Assembly: GCA_963920525.1 (NCBI GenBank)
Contig: OY986439.1
Span: forward strand, 28,778,819-28,842,818
Length of the DNA: 64,000 nt
Direction of reading: 5' to 3'
From: Dichetophora obliterata
Lineage: Eukaryota; Arthropoda; Insecta; Diptera; Sciomyzidae
Shown: positions 35,687 through 47,503 of the stretch, in pieces
How the letters are laid out: every line of letters begins with the position of its first letter
How positions within the stretch are numbered: the first letter of the stretch is position 1
Notes under the pieces: generated by a model
What the model was told of the DNA's origin: nothing
What the model saw: only the letters and a program-made list of their open reading frames with translations
Databases searched by the model: none
Position numbers and translations under genes: made by a program

Positions 35687-38600
35687 TTTGCTCTATCTCT
35701 TGTAGTTTAGGAGTTGTAGAACACTTTTTGGAGTGGAAGCTGGCCAAAAACATGTGCTTTTTCCGTCATAACTCCCAAACCATACATCCTACAAGGACGA
35801 TTTATACACCAAATTGTTTCTAATACATATATACACAAGACTGCATATTCAGAAAAAAGTTTTCTGGAATTTGATTTTTTTTTCAAGAATCTTAGTTAAA
35901 ATTTTTTACATGAATCATGTTTTTGACGTGGTTTTTTGCGATTTTTTTGATTTTTTAGCCATAACTTCTAAACCATACATCATAAAAGGACGATTTATGC
36001 ATCAAAATGTTCCTTAAGCTACTGCCCACAAGACTGTTTCCTTAAAATAATTTTAAAAATTAGATTTCATGTTAATTTCATGTGTCTTTTTTTGTCAATT
36101 TTTATTTTTTTTTATTTATTTTCTAAAATAAAAACTACATATCAGATAAGGACGATTCATGCATTAAAATGAGCACCAGGTCCTCGTCCTTACGATGGGA
36201 TACTCCTTTGTTCAAATGCCGTTTGCTCTATCTCTTGTAGTTTAGGAGTTGTAGAACACTTTTTGGAGTGGAAGCTGGCCAAAAACATGTGCTTTTTCCG
36301 TCATAACTCCCAAACCATACATTCTACAAGGACGATTTATACACCAAATTGTTTCTAATACATATATACACAAGACTGCATATTCAGAAAAAAGTTTTCT
36401 GGAATTTGATTTTTTTTTTCAAGAATCTTAGTTAAAATTTTTTACATGAATCATGTTTTTGACGTGGTTTTTTGCGATTTTTTTGATTTTTTAGCCATAA
36501 CTTCTAAACCATACATAATAAAAGGACGATTTATGCATCAAAATGTTCCTTAAGCTACTGCCCACAAGACTGTATCCTTAAAATAATTTTAAAAATTAGA
36601 TTTCATGTTAATTTCATGTGTCTTTTTTTGTCAATTTTTATTTTTTTTTATTTATTTTCTAAAATAAAAACTACATATCAGATAAGGACGATTCATGCAT
36701 TAAAATGAGCACCAGGTCCTCGTCCTTAAGAAGGGATACTCCTTTGTTCAAATGCCGTTTGCTCTATCTCTTGTAGTTTAGGAGTTGTAGAACACTTTTT
36801 GGAGTGGAAGCTGGCCAAAAACATGTGCTTTTTCCGTCATAACTCCCAAACCATACATCCTACAAGGACGATTTATACACCAAATTGTTTCTAATACATA
36901 TATACACAAGACTGCATATTCAGAAAAAAGTTTTCTGGAATTTGATTTTTTTTCAAGAATCTTAGTTAAAATTTTTTACATGAATCATGTTTTTGACGTG
37001 GTTTTTTGCGATTTTTTTGATTTTTTAGCCATAACTTCTAAACCATACATCATAAAAGGACGATTTATGCATCAAAATGTTCCTTAAGCTACTGCCCACA
37101 AGACTGTTTCCTTAAAATAATTTTAAAAATTAGATTTCATGTTAATTTCATGTGCCCTTCTTTGTCAATTTTTATTTTTTTTATTTATTTTCTAAAATAA
37201 AAACTACATATCAGATAAGGACGATTCATGCATTAAAATGAGCACCAGGTCCTTGTCCTTAAGAAGGGATACTCCTTTGTCCAAATGCCGTTTGCTCTAT
37301 CTCTTGTAGTTTAGGAGTTGTAGAACACTTTTTGGAGTGGAAGCTGGCCAAAAACATGTGCTTTTTCCGTCATAACTCCCAAACCATACATCCTACAAGG
37401 ACGATTTATACACCAAATTGTTTCTAATACATATATACACAAGACTGCATATTCAGAAAAAAGTTTTCTGGAATTTGATTTTTTTTTCAAGAATCTTGGT
37501 TAAAATTTTTTACATGAATCATGTTTTTGACGTGGTTTTTTGCGATTTTTTTGATTTTTTAGCCATAACTTCTAAACCATACATCATAAAAGGACGATTT
37601 ATGCATCAAAATGTTCCTTAAGCTACTGCCCACAAGACTGTTTCCTTAAAATAATTTTAAAAATTAGATTTCATGTTAATTTCATGTGTCTTTTTTTGTC
37701 AATTTTTATTTTTTTTTATTTATTTTCTAAAATAAAAACTACATATCAGATAAGGACGATTCATGCATTAAAATGAGCACCAGGTCCTCGTCCTTACGAT
37801 GGGATACTCCTTTGTTCAAATGCCGTTTGCTCTATCTCTTGTAGTTTAGGAGTTGTAGAACACTTTTTGGAGTGGAAGCTGGCCAAAAACATGTGCTTTT
37901 TCCGTCATAACTCCCAAACCATACATTCTACAAGGACGATTTATACACCAAATTGTTTCTAATACATATATACACAAGACTGCATATTCAGAAAAAAGTT
38001 TTCTGGAATTTGATTTTTTTTCAAGAATCTTAGTTAAAATTTTTTACATGAATCATGTTTTTGACGTGGTTTTTTGCGATTTTTTTGATTTTTTAGCCAT
38101 AACTTCTAAACCATACATAATAAAAGGACGATTTATGCATCAAAATGTTCCTTAAGCTACTGCCCACAAGACTGTATCCTTAAAATAATTTTAAAAATTA
38201 GATTTCATGTTAATTTCATGTGTCTTTTTTTGTCAATTTTTATTTTTTTTTATTTATTTTCTAAAATAAAAACTACATATCAGATAAGGACGATTCATGC
38301 ATTAAAATGAGCACCAGGTCCTCGTCCTTAAGAAGGGATACTCCTTTGTTCAAATGCCGTTTGCTCTATCTCTTGTAGTTTAGGAGTTGTAGAACACTTT
38401 TTGGAGTGGAAGCTGGCCAAAAACATGTGCTTTTTCCGTCATAACTCCCAAACCATACATCCTACAAGGACGATTTATACACCAAATTGTTTCTAATACA
38501 TATATACACAAGACTGCATATTCAGAAAAAAGTTTTCTGGAATTTGATTTTTTTTCAAGAATCTTAGTTAAAATTTTTTACATGAATCATGTTTTTGACG

Positions 38601-38892
38601 TGGTTTTTTGCGATTTTTTTGATTTTTTAGCCATAACTTCTAAACCATACATCATAAAAGGACGATTTATGCATCAAAATGTTCCTTAAGCTACTGCCCA
38701 CAAGACTGTTTCCTTAAAATAATTTTAAAAATTAGATTTCATGTTAATTTCATGTGCCCTTCTTTGTCAATTTTTATTTTTTTTATTTATTTTCTAAAAT
38801 AAAAACTACATATCAGATAAGGACGATTCATGCATTAAAATGAGCACCAGGTCCTTGTCCTTAAGAAGGGATACTCCTTTGTCCAAATGCCG
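35687..38892. repeat. Three-monomer tandem duplication (1604 and 1602 bp)
   Basis: Copies start at 35687 and 37291. Shared private variants include tACGATggg (36191 and 37795), catTctac, gtgTctttt in two members, cccttCtttg, and gtccTtgtcc (37251 and 38853). The 2-bp length difference comes from the T-run near 36410 (10 versus 8). A third copy appears to begin at 38893, since cttGgttaaa at 37498 recurs at 39099, but the following monomers diverge. Confidence 0.87.
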
Positions 38893-41800
38893 TTTGCTCT
38901 ATCTCTTGTAGTTTAGGAGTTGTAGAACACTTTTTGGAGTGGAAGCTGGCCAAAAACATGTGCTTTTTCCGTCATAACTCCCAAACCATACATCCTACAA
39001 GGACGATTTATACACCAAATTGTTTCTAATACATATATACACAAGACTGCATATTCAGAAAAAAGTTTTCTGGAATTTGATTTTTTTTCAAGAATCTTGG
39101 TTAAAATTTTTTACATGAATCATGTTTTTGACGTGGTTTTTTGCGATTTTTTTGATTTTTTAGCCATAACTTCTAAACCATACATCATAAAAGGACGATT
39201 TATGCATCAAAATGTTCCTTAAGCTACTGCCCACAAGACTGTTTCCTTAAAATAATTTTAAAAATTAGATTTCATGTTAATTTCATGTGCCCTTTTTTGT
39301 CAATTTTTATTTTTTTTATTTATTTTCTAAAATAAAAACTACATATCAGATAAGGACGATTCATGCATTAAAATGAGCACCAGGTCCTCGTCCTTAAGAA
39401 GGGATACTCCTTTGTCCAAATGCCGTTTGCTCTATCTCTTGTAGTTTAGGAGTTGTAGAACACTTTTTGGAGTGGAAGCTGGCCAAAAACATGTGCTTTT
39501 TCCGTCATAACTCCCAAACCATACATCCAACAAGGACGATTTATACACCAAATTGTTTCTAATACATATATACACAAGACTGCATATTCAGAAAAAAGTT
39601 TTCTGGAATTTGATTTTTTTTCAAGAATCTTAGTTAAAATTTTTTACATGAATCATGTTTTTGACGTGGTTTTTTGCGATTTTTTTGATTTTTTAGCCAT
39701 AACTTCTAAACCATACATCATAAAAGGACGATTTATGCATCAAAATGTTCCTTAAGCTACTGCCCACAAGACTATTTCCTTAAAATAATTTTAAAAATTA
39801 GATTTCATGTTAATTTCATGTGCCCTTTTTTGTCAATTTTTATTTTTTTTATTTATTTTCTAAAATAAAAACTACATATCAGATAAGGACGATTCATGCA
39901 TTAAAATGAGCACCAGGTCCTCGTCCTTAAGAAGGGATACCCCTTTGTTCAAATGCCGTTTGCTCTATCTCTTGTAGTTTAGGAGTTGTAGAACACTTTT
40001 TGGAGTGGAAGCTGGCCAAAAACATGTGCTTTTTCCGTCATAACTCCCAAACCATACATCCTACAAGGACGATTTATACACCAAATTGTTTCTAATACAT
40101 ATATACACAAGACTGCATATTCAGAAAAAAGTTTTCTGGAATTTGATTTTTTTTCAAGAATCTTAGTTAAAATTTTTTACATGAATCATGTTTTTGACGT
40201 GGTTTTTTGCGATTTTTTTGATTTTTTAGCCATAACTTCTAAACCATACATCATAAAAGGACGATTTATGCATCAAAATGTTCCTTAAGCTACTGCCCAC
40301 AAGACTGTATCCTTAAAATAATTTTAAAAATTAGATTTCATGTTAATTTCATGTGCCCTTTTTTGTCAATTTTTATTTTTTTTATTTATTTTCTAAAATA
40401 AAAACTACATATCAGATAAGGACGATTCATGCATTAAAATGAGCACCAGGTCCTCGTCCTTAAGAAGGGATACTCCTTAGTCCAAATGCCGTTTGCTCTA
40501 TCTCTTGTAGTTTAGGAGTTGTAGAACACTTTTTGGAGTGGAAGCTGGCCAAAAACATGTGCTTTTTCCGTCATAACTCCCAAACCATACATCCTACAAG
40601 GACGATTTATACACCAAATTGTTTCTAATACATATATACACAAGACTGCATATTCAGAAAAAAGTTTTCTGGAATTTGATTTTTTTTCAAGAATCTTAGT
40701 TAAAATTTTTTACATGAATCATGTTTTTGACGTGGTTTTTTGCGATTTTTTTGATTTTTTAGCCATACCTTCTAAACCATACATCATAAAAGGACGATTT
40801 ATGCATCAAAATGTTCCTTAAGCTACTGCCCACAAGACTGTTTCCTTAAAATAATTTTAAAAATTAGATTTCATGTTAATTTCATGTGCCCTTTTTTGTC
40901 AATTTTTATTTTTTTTATTTATTTTCTAAAATAAAAACTACATATCAGATAAGGACGATTCATGCATTAAAATGAGCACCAGGTCCTCGTCCTTAAGAAG
41001 GGATACTCCTTTGTCCAAATGCCGTTTGCTCTATCTCTTGTAGTTTAGGAGTTGTAGAACACTTTTTGGAGTGGAAGCTGGCCAAAAACATGTGCTTTTT
41101 CCGTCATAACTCCCAAACCATACATCCTACAAGGACGATTTATACACCAAATTGTTTCTAATACATATATACACAAGACTGCATATTCAGAAAAAAGTTT
41201 TCTGGAATTTGATTTTTTTTTTCAAGAATCTTAGTTAAAATTTTTTACATGAATCATGTTTTTGACGTGGTTTTTTGCGATTTTTTTGATTTTTTAGCCA
41301 TAACTTCTAAACCATACATCATAAAAGGACGATTTATGCATCAAAATGTTCCTTAAGCTACTGTCCACAAGACTGTATCCTTAAAATAATTTTAAAAATT
41401 AGATTTCATGTTAATTTCATGTGTCTTTTTTTGTCAATTTTTATTTTTTTTTATTTATTTTCTAAAATAAAAACTACATATCAGATAAGGACGATTCATG
41501 CATTAAAATGAGCACCAGGTCCTCGTCCTTAAGAAGGGATACTCCTTTGTCCAAATGCCGTTTGCTCTATCTCTTGTAGTTTAGGAGTTGTAGAACACTT
41601 TTTGGAGTGGAAGCTGGCCAAAAACATGTGCTTTTTCCGTCATAACTCCCAAACCATACATCCTACAAGGACGATTTATACACCAAATTGTTTCTAATAC
41701 ATATATACACAAGACTGCATATTCAGAAAAAAGTTTTCTGGAATTTGATTTTTTTTCAAGAATCTTGGTTAAAATTTTTTACATGAATCATGTTTTTGAC

Positions 41801-43078
41801 GTGGCTTTTTGCGATTTTTTTGATTTTTTAGCCATAACTTCTAAACCATACATCATAAAAGGACGATTTATGCATCAAAATGTTCCTTAAGCTACTGCCC
41901 ACAAGACTGTTTCCTTAAAATAATTTTAAAAATTAGATTTCATGTTAATTTCATGTGCCCTTTTTTGTCAATTTTTATTTTTTTTATTTATTTTCTAAAA
42001 TAAAAACTACATATCAGATAAGGACGATTCATGCATTAAAATGAGCACCAGGTCCTCGTCCTTAAGAAGGGATACTCCTTTGTCCAAATGCCGTTTGCTC
42101 TATCTCTTGTAGTTTAGGAGTTGTAGAACACTTTTTGGAGTGGAAGCTGGCCAAAAACATGTGCTTTTTCCGTCATAACTCCCAAACCATACATCCAACA
42201 AGGACGATTTATACACCAAATTGTTTCTAATACATATATACACAAGACTGCATATTCAGAAAAAAGTTTTCTGGAATTTGATTTTTTTTCAAGAATCTTA
42301 GTTAAAATTTTTTACATGAATCATGTTTTTGACGTGGTTTTTGCGATTTTTTTGATTTTTTAGCCATAACTTCTAAACCATACATCATAAAAGGACGATT
42401 TATGCATCAAAATGTTCCTTAAGCTACTGCCCACAAGACTGTTTCCTTAAAATAATTTTAAAAATTAGATTTCATGTTAATTTCATGTGCCCTTTTTTGT
42501 CAATTTTTATTTTTTTTATTTATTTTCTAAAATAAAAACTACATATCAGATAAGGACGATTCATGCATTAAAATGAGCACCAGGTCCTCGTCCTTAAGAA
42601 GGGATACTCCTTTGTTCAAATGCCGTTTGCTCTATCTCTTGTAGTTTAGGAGTTGTAGAACACTTTTTGGAGTGGAAGCTGGCCAAAAACATGTGCTTTT
42701 TCCGTCATAACTCCCAAACCATACATCCTACAAGGACGATTTATACACCAAATTGTTTCTAATACATATATACACAAGACTGCATATTCAGAAAAAAGTT
42801 TTCTGGAATTTGATTTTTTTTCAAGAATCTTAGTTAAAATTTTTTACATGAATCATGTTTTTGACGTGGTTTTTTGCGATTTTTTTGATTTTTTAGCCAT
42901 AACTTCTAAACCATACATCATAAAAGGACGATTTATGCATCAAAATGTTCCTTAAGCTACTGCCCACAAGACTGTATCCTTAAAATAATTTTAAAAATTA
43001 GATTTCATGTTAATTTCATGTGCCCTTTTTTGTCAATTTTTATTTTTTTTATTTATTTTCTAAAATAAAAACTACATA
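38893..43078. repeat. Mixed monomers of the cttGgtt / catccAaca subfamily
   Basis: Two marker monomers occur in succession, one with cttGgttaaa and the next with catccAacaagg, at 39099/39529 and 41767/42197. The same order returns at 47709/48140, 60098/60530 and 61696/62128, so this pair is an old neighbour relationship. Other changes: actAtttcc near 39774, ctttAgtcc near 40479, ccataCctt near 40766 (also in the monomer near 1876), a 10-T run near 41212 and gtggCtttt near 41804. The region ends at a deletion junction. Confidence 0.78.
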
Positions 43079-43090
43079 GAAGCTGGCCAA
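43070..43090. other. 129-bp deletion junction between adjacent monomers
   Basis: After actacata (to 43078) the sequence jumps to gaagctggcc. Monomer positions 454-533 and 1-49 are missing, so the fused unit is 129 bp short. I see no meaningful microhomology at the join, which suggests end joining rather than unequal crossover, because the latter would keep the 533-bp phase. Confidence 0.9.
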
Positions 43091-45163
43091 AAACATGTGC
43101 TTTTTCCGTCATAACTCCCAAACCATACATCCTACAAGGACGATTTATACACCAAATTGTTTCTAATACATATATACACAAGACTGCATATTCAGAAAAA
43201 AGTTTTCTGGAATTTGATTTTTTTTCAAGAATCTTAGTTAAAATTTTTTACATGAATCATGTTTTTGACGTGGTTTTTTGCGATTTTTTTGATTTTTTAG
43301 CCATAACTTCTAAACCATACATCATAAAAGGACGATTTATGCATCAAAATGTTCCTTAAACTACTGCCCACAAGACTGTATCCTTAAAATAATTTTAAAA
43401 ATTAGATTTCATGTTAATTTCATGTGTCTTTTTTTGTCAATTTTTATTTTTTTTTATTTATTTTCTAAAATAAAAACTACATATCAGATAAGGACGATTC
43501 ATGCATTAAAATGAGCACCAGGTCCTCGTCCTTAAGAAGGGATACTCCTTTGTCCAAATGCCGTTTGCTCTATCTCTTGTAGTTTAGGAGTTGTAGAACA
43601 CTTTTTGGAGTGGAAGCTGGCCAAAAACATGTGCTATTTCCGTCATAACTCCCAAACCATACATCCTACAAGGACGATTTATACACCAAATTGTTTCTAA
43701 TACATATATACACAAGACTGCATATTCAGAAAAAAGTTTTCTGGAATTTGATTTTTTTTCAAGAATCTTAGTTAAAATTTTTTACATGAATCATGTTTTT
43801 GACGTGGTTTTTTGCGATTTTTTTGATTTTTTAGCCATAACTTCTAAACCATACATCATAAAAGGACGATTTATGCATCCAAATGTTCCTTAAGCTACTG
43901 CCCACAAGACTGTTTCCTTAAAATAATTTTAAAAATTAGATTTCATGTTAATTTCATGTGCCCTTTTTTGTCAATTTTTATTTTTTTTATTTATTTTCTA
44001 AAATAAAAACTACATCTCAGATAAGGACGATTCATGCATTAAAATGAGCACCAGGTCCTCGTCCTTAAGAAGGGATACTCCTTTGTCCAAATGCCGTTTG
44101 CTCTATCTCTTGTAGTTTAGGAGTTGTAGAACACTTTTTGGAGTGGAAGCTGGCCAAAAACATGTGCTTTTTCCGTCATAACTCCCAAACCATACATCCT
44201 ACAAGGACGATTTATACACCAAATTGTTTCTAATACATATATACACAAGACTGCATATTCAGAAAAAAGTTTTCTGGAATTTGATTTTTTTTCAAGAATC
44301 TTAGTTAAAATTTTTTACATGAATCATGTTTTTGACGTGGTTTTTTGCGATTTTTTTGATTTTTTAGCCATAACTTCTAAACCATACATCATAAAAGGAC
44401 GATTTATGCATCAAAATGTTCCTTAAACTACTGCCCACAAGACTGTATCCTTAAAATAATTTTAAAAATTAGATTTCATGTTAATTTCATGTGTCTTTTT
44501 TTGTCAATTTTTATTTTTTTTTATTTATTTTCTAAAATAAAAACTACATATCAGATAAGGACGATTCATGCATTAAAATGAGCACCAGGTCCTCGTCCTT
44601 AAGAAGGGATACTCCTTTGTCCAAATGCCGTTTGCTCTATCTCTTGTAGTTTAGGAGTTGTAGAACACTTTTTGGAGTGGAAGCTGGCCAAAAACATGTG
44701 CTATTTCCGTCATAACTCCCAAACCATACATCCTACAAGGACGATTTATACACCAAATTGTTTCTAATACATATATACACAAGACTGCATATTCAGAAAA
44801 AAGTTTTCTGGAATTTGATTTTTTTTCAAGAATCTTAGTTAAAATTTTTTACATGAATCATGTTTTTGACGTGGTTTTTTGCGATTTTTTTGATTTTTTA
44901 GCCATAACTTCTAAACCATACATCATAAAAGGACGATTTATGCATCCAAATGTTCCTTAAGCTACTGCCCACAAGACTGTTTCCTTAAAATAATTTTAAA
45001 AATTAGATTTCATGTTAATTTCATGTGCCCTTTTTTGTCAATTTTTATTTTTTTTATTTATTTTCTAAAATAAAAACTACATCTCAGATAAGGACGATTC
45101 ATGCATTAAAATGAGCACCAGGTCCTCGTCCTTAAGAAGGGATACTCCTTTGTCCAAATGCCG
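43079..45163. repeat. Two-monomer tandem duplication (1067 bp)
   Basis: Monomers alternate between ccttaaActact with gtAtcc and gtgTctttt, and gctAtttcc with gcatcCaaatg and acatCtcag. The order is present twice: gctAtttcc begins at 43631 and 44698. The first member of the left pair is truncated by the 129-bp deletion and the right one is complete. Either the deletion followed the duplication, or the left junction is where the duplicated block was joined. Confidence 0.86.
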
Positions 45164-45696
45164 TTTGCTCTATCTCTTGTAGTTTAGGAGTTGTAGAACA
45201 CTTTTTGGAGTGGAAGCTGGCCAAAAACATGTGCTTTTTCCGTCATAACTCCCAAACCATACATCCTACAAGGACGATTTATACACCAAATTGTTTCTAA
45301 TACATATATACACAAGACTGCATATTCAGAAAAAAGTTTTCTGGAATTTGATTTTTTTTCAAGAATCTTGGTTAAAATTTTTTACATGAATCATGTTTTT
45401 GACGTGGTTTTTTGCGATTTTTTTGATTTTTTAGCCATAACTTCTAAACCATACATCATAAAAGGACGATTTATGCATCAAAATGTTCCTTAAGCTACTG
45501 CCCACAAGACTGTTTCCTTCAAATAATTTTAAAAATTAGATTTCATGTTAATTTCATGTGCCCTTTTTTGTCAATTTTTATTTTTTTTATTTATTTTCTA
45601 AAATAAAAACTACATATCAGATAAGGACGATTCATGCATTAAAATGAGCACCAGGTCCTCGTCCTTAAGAAGGGATACTCCTTTGTCCAAATGCCG

Positions 45697-45799
45697 TTTG
45701 CTCTATCTCTTGTAGTTTAGGAGTTTTAGAACACTTTTTGGAGTGGAAGCTGGCCAAAAACATGTGCTTTTTCAGGGATACTCCTTTGTCCAAATGCCG
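45697..45799. repeat. 103-bp monomer fragment, copy 1
   Basis: A monomer begins normally at 45697, carries agttTtagaa, and breaks off after ctttttc at 45773. It then continues with agggatactcc, the end of a monomer, so a short stretch around the monomer boundary is tandemly repeated. The join at 45773|45774 has little or no microhomology. Confidence 0.93.
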
Positions 45800-46866
45800 T
45801 TTGCTCTATCTCTTGTAGTTTAGGAGTTGTAGAACACTTTTTGGAGTGGAAGCTGGCCAAAAACATGTGCTTTTTCCGTCATAACTCCCAAACCATACAT
45901 CCTACAAGGACGATTTATACACCAAATTGTTTCTAATACATATATACACAAGACTGCATATTCAGAAAAAAGTTTTCTGGAATTTGATTTTTTTTTCAAG
46001 AATCTTAGTTAAAATTTTTTACATGAATCATGTTTTTGACGTGGTTTTTTGCGATTTTTTTGATTTTTTAGCCATAACTTCTAAACCATACATCATAAAA
46101 GGACGATTTATGCATCAAAATGTTCCTTAAGCTACTGCCCACAAGACTGTTTCCTTAAAATAATTTTAAAAATTAGATTTCATGTTAATTTCATGTGCCC
46201 TTTTTTGTCAATTTTTATTTTTTTTATTTATTTTCTAAAATAAAAACTACATCTCAGATAAGGACGATTCATGCATTAAAATGAGCACCAGGTCCTCGTC
46301 CTTAAGAAGGGATACTCCTTTGTCCAAATGCCGTTTGCTCTATCTCTTGTAGTTTAGGAGTTGTAGAACACTTTTTGGAGTGGAAGCTGGCCAAAAACAT
46401 GTGCTTTTTCCGTCATAACTCCCAAACCATACATCCTACAAGGACGATTTATACACCAAATTGTTTCTAATACATATATACACAAGACTGCATATTCAGA
46501 AAAAAGTTTTCTGGAATTTGATTTTTTTTCAAGAATCTTGGTTAAAATTTTTTACATGAATCATGTTTTTGACGTGGTTTTTTGCGATTTTTTTGATTTT
46601 TTAGCCATAACTTCTAAACCATACATCATAAAAGGACGATTTATGCATCAAAATGTTCCTTAAGCTACTGCCCACAAGACTGTTTCCTTCAAATAATTTT
46701 AAAAATTAGATTTCATGTTAATTTCATGTGCCCTTTTTTGTCAATTTTTATTTTTTTTATTTATTTTCTAAAATAAAAACTACATATCAGATAAGGACGA
46801 TTCATGCATTAAAATGAGCACCAGGTCCTCGTCCTTAAGAAGGGATACTCCTTTGTCCAAATGCCG

Positions 46867-46969
46867 TTTGCTCTATCTCTTGTAGTTTAGGAGTTTTAGA
46901 ACACTTTTTGGAGTGGAAGCTGGCCAAAAACATGTGCTTTTTCAGGGATACTCCTTTGTCCAAATGCCG
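46867..46969. repeat. 103-bp monomer fragment, copy 2
   Basis: Same fragment and same join (46943|46944) as copy 1, 1170 bp to the right, including the private agttTtagaa. It is a duplicate by descent, not an independent event. Confidence 0.93.
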
Positions 46970-47503
46970 TTTGCTCTATCTCTTGTAGTTTAGGAGTTGT
47001 AGAACACTTTTTGGAGTGGAAGCTGGCCAAAAACATGTGCTTTTTCCGTCATAACTCCCAAACCATACATCCTACAAGGACGATTTATACACCAAATTGT
47101 TTCTAATACATATATACACAAGACTGCATATTCAGAAAAAAGTTTTCTGGAATTTGATTTTTTTTTCAAGAATCTTAGTTAAAATTTTTTACATGAATCA
47201 TGTTTTTGACGTGGTTTTTTGCGATTTTTTTGATTTTTTAGCCATAACTTCTAAACCATACATCATAAAAGGACGATTTATGCATCAAAATGTTCCTTAA
47301 GCTACTGCCCACAAGACTGTTTCCTTAAAATAATTTTAAAAATTAGATTTCATGTTAATTTCATGTGCCCTTTTTTGTCAATTTTTATTTTTTTTATTTA
47401 TTTTCTAAAATAAAAACTACATCTCAGATAAGGACGATTCATGCATTAAAATGAGCACCAGGTCCTCGTCCTTAAGAAGGGATACTCCTTTGTCCAAATG
47501 CCG

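Larger units (their letters stand above)
45164..47503. repeat. Irregular 1170-bp unit, two tandem copies
   Basis: Each copy (45164-46333 and 46334-47503) holds a 533-bp monomer with cttGgtt and tttccttCaaat, a 103-bp monomer fragment, and a 534-bp monomer with a 9-T run and acatCtcag. Private variants agree between copies. This shows that the abnormal fragment arose once and was then amplified together with its neighbours. Confidence 0.93.

Noticed and set aside
35814..36017. Repeated 67-codon frames (also at 24100, 26235, 37418, 45927 and 47097)
   Set aside because: All start at TTG, are nearly identical by repetition and depend on a 9-T run. No ATG start, no recognisable domain and no neighbouring gene.
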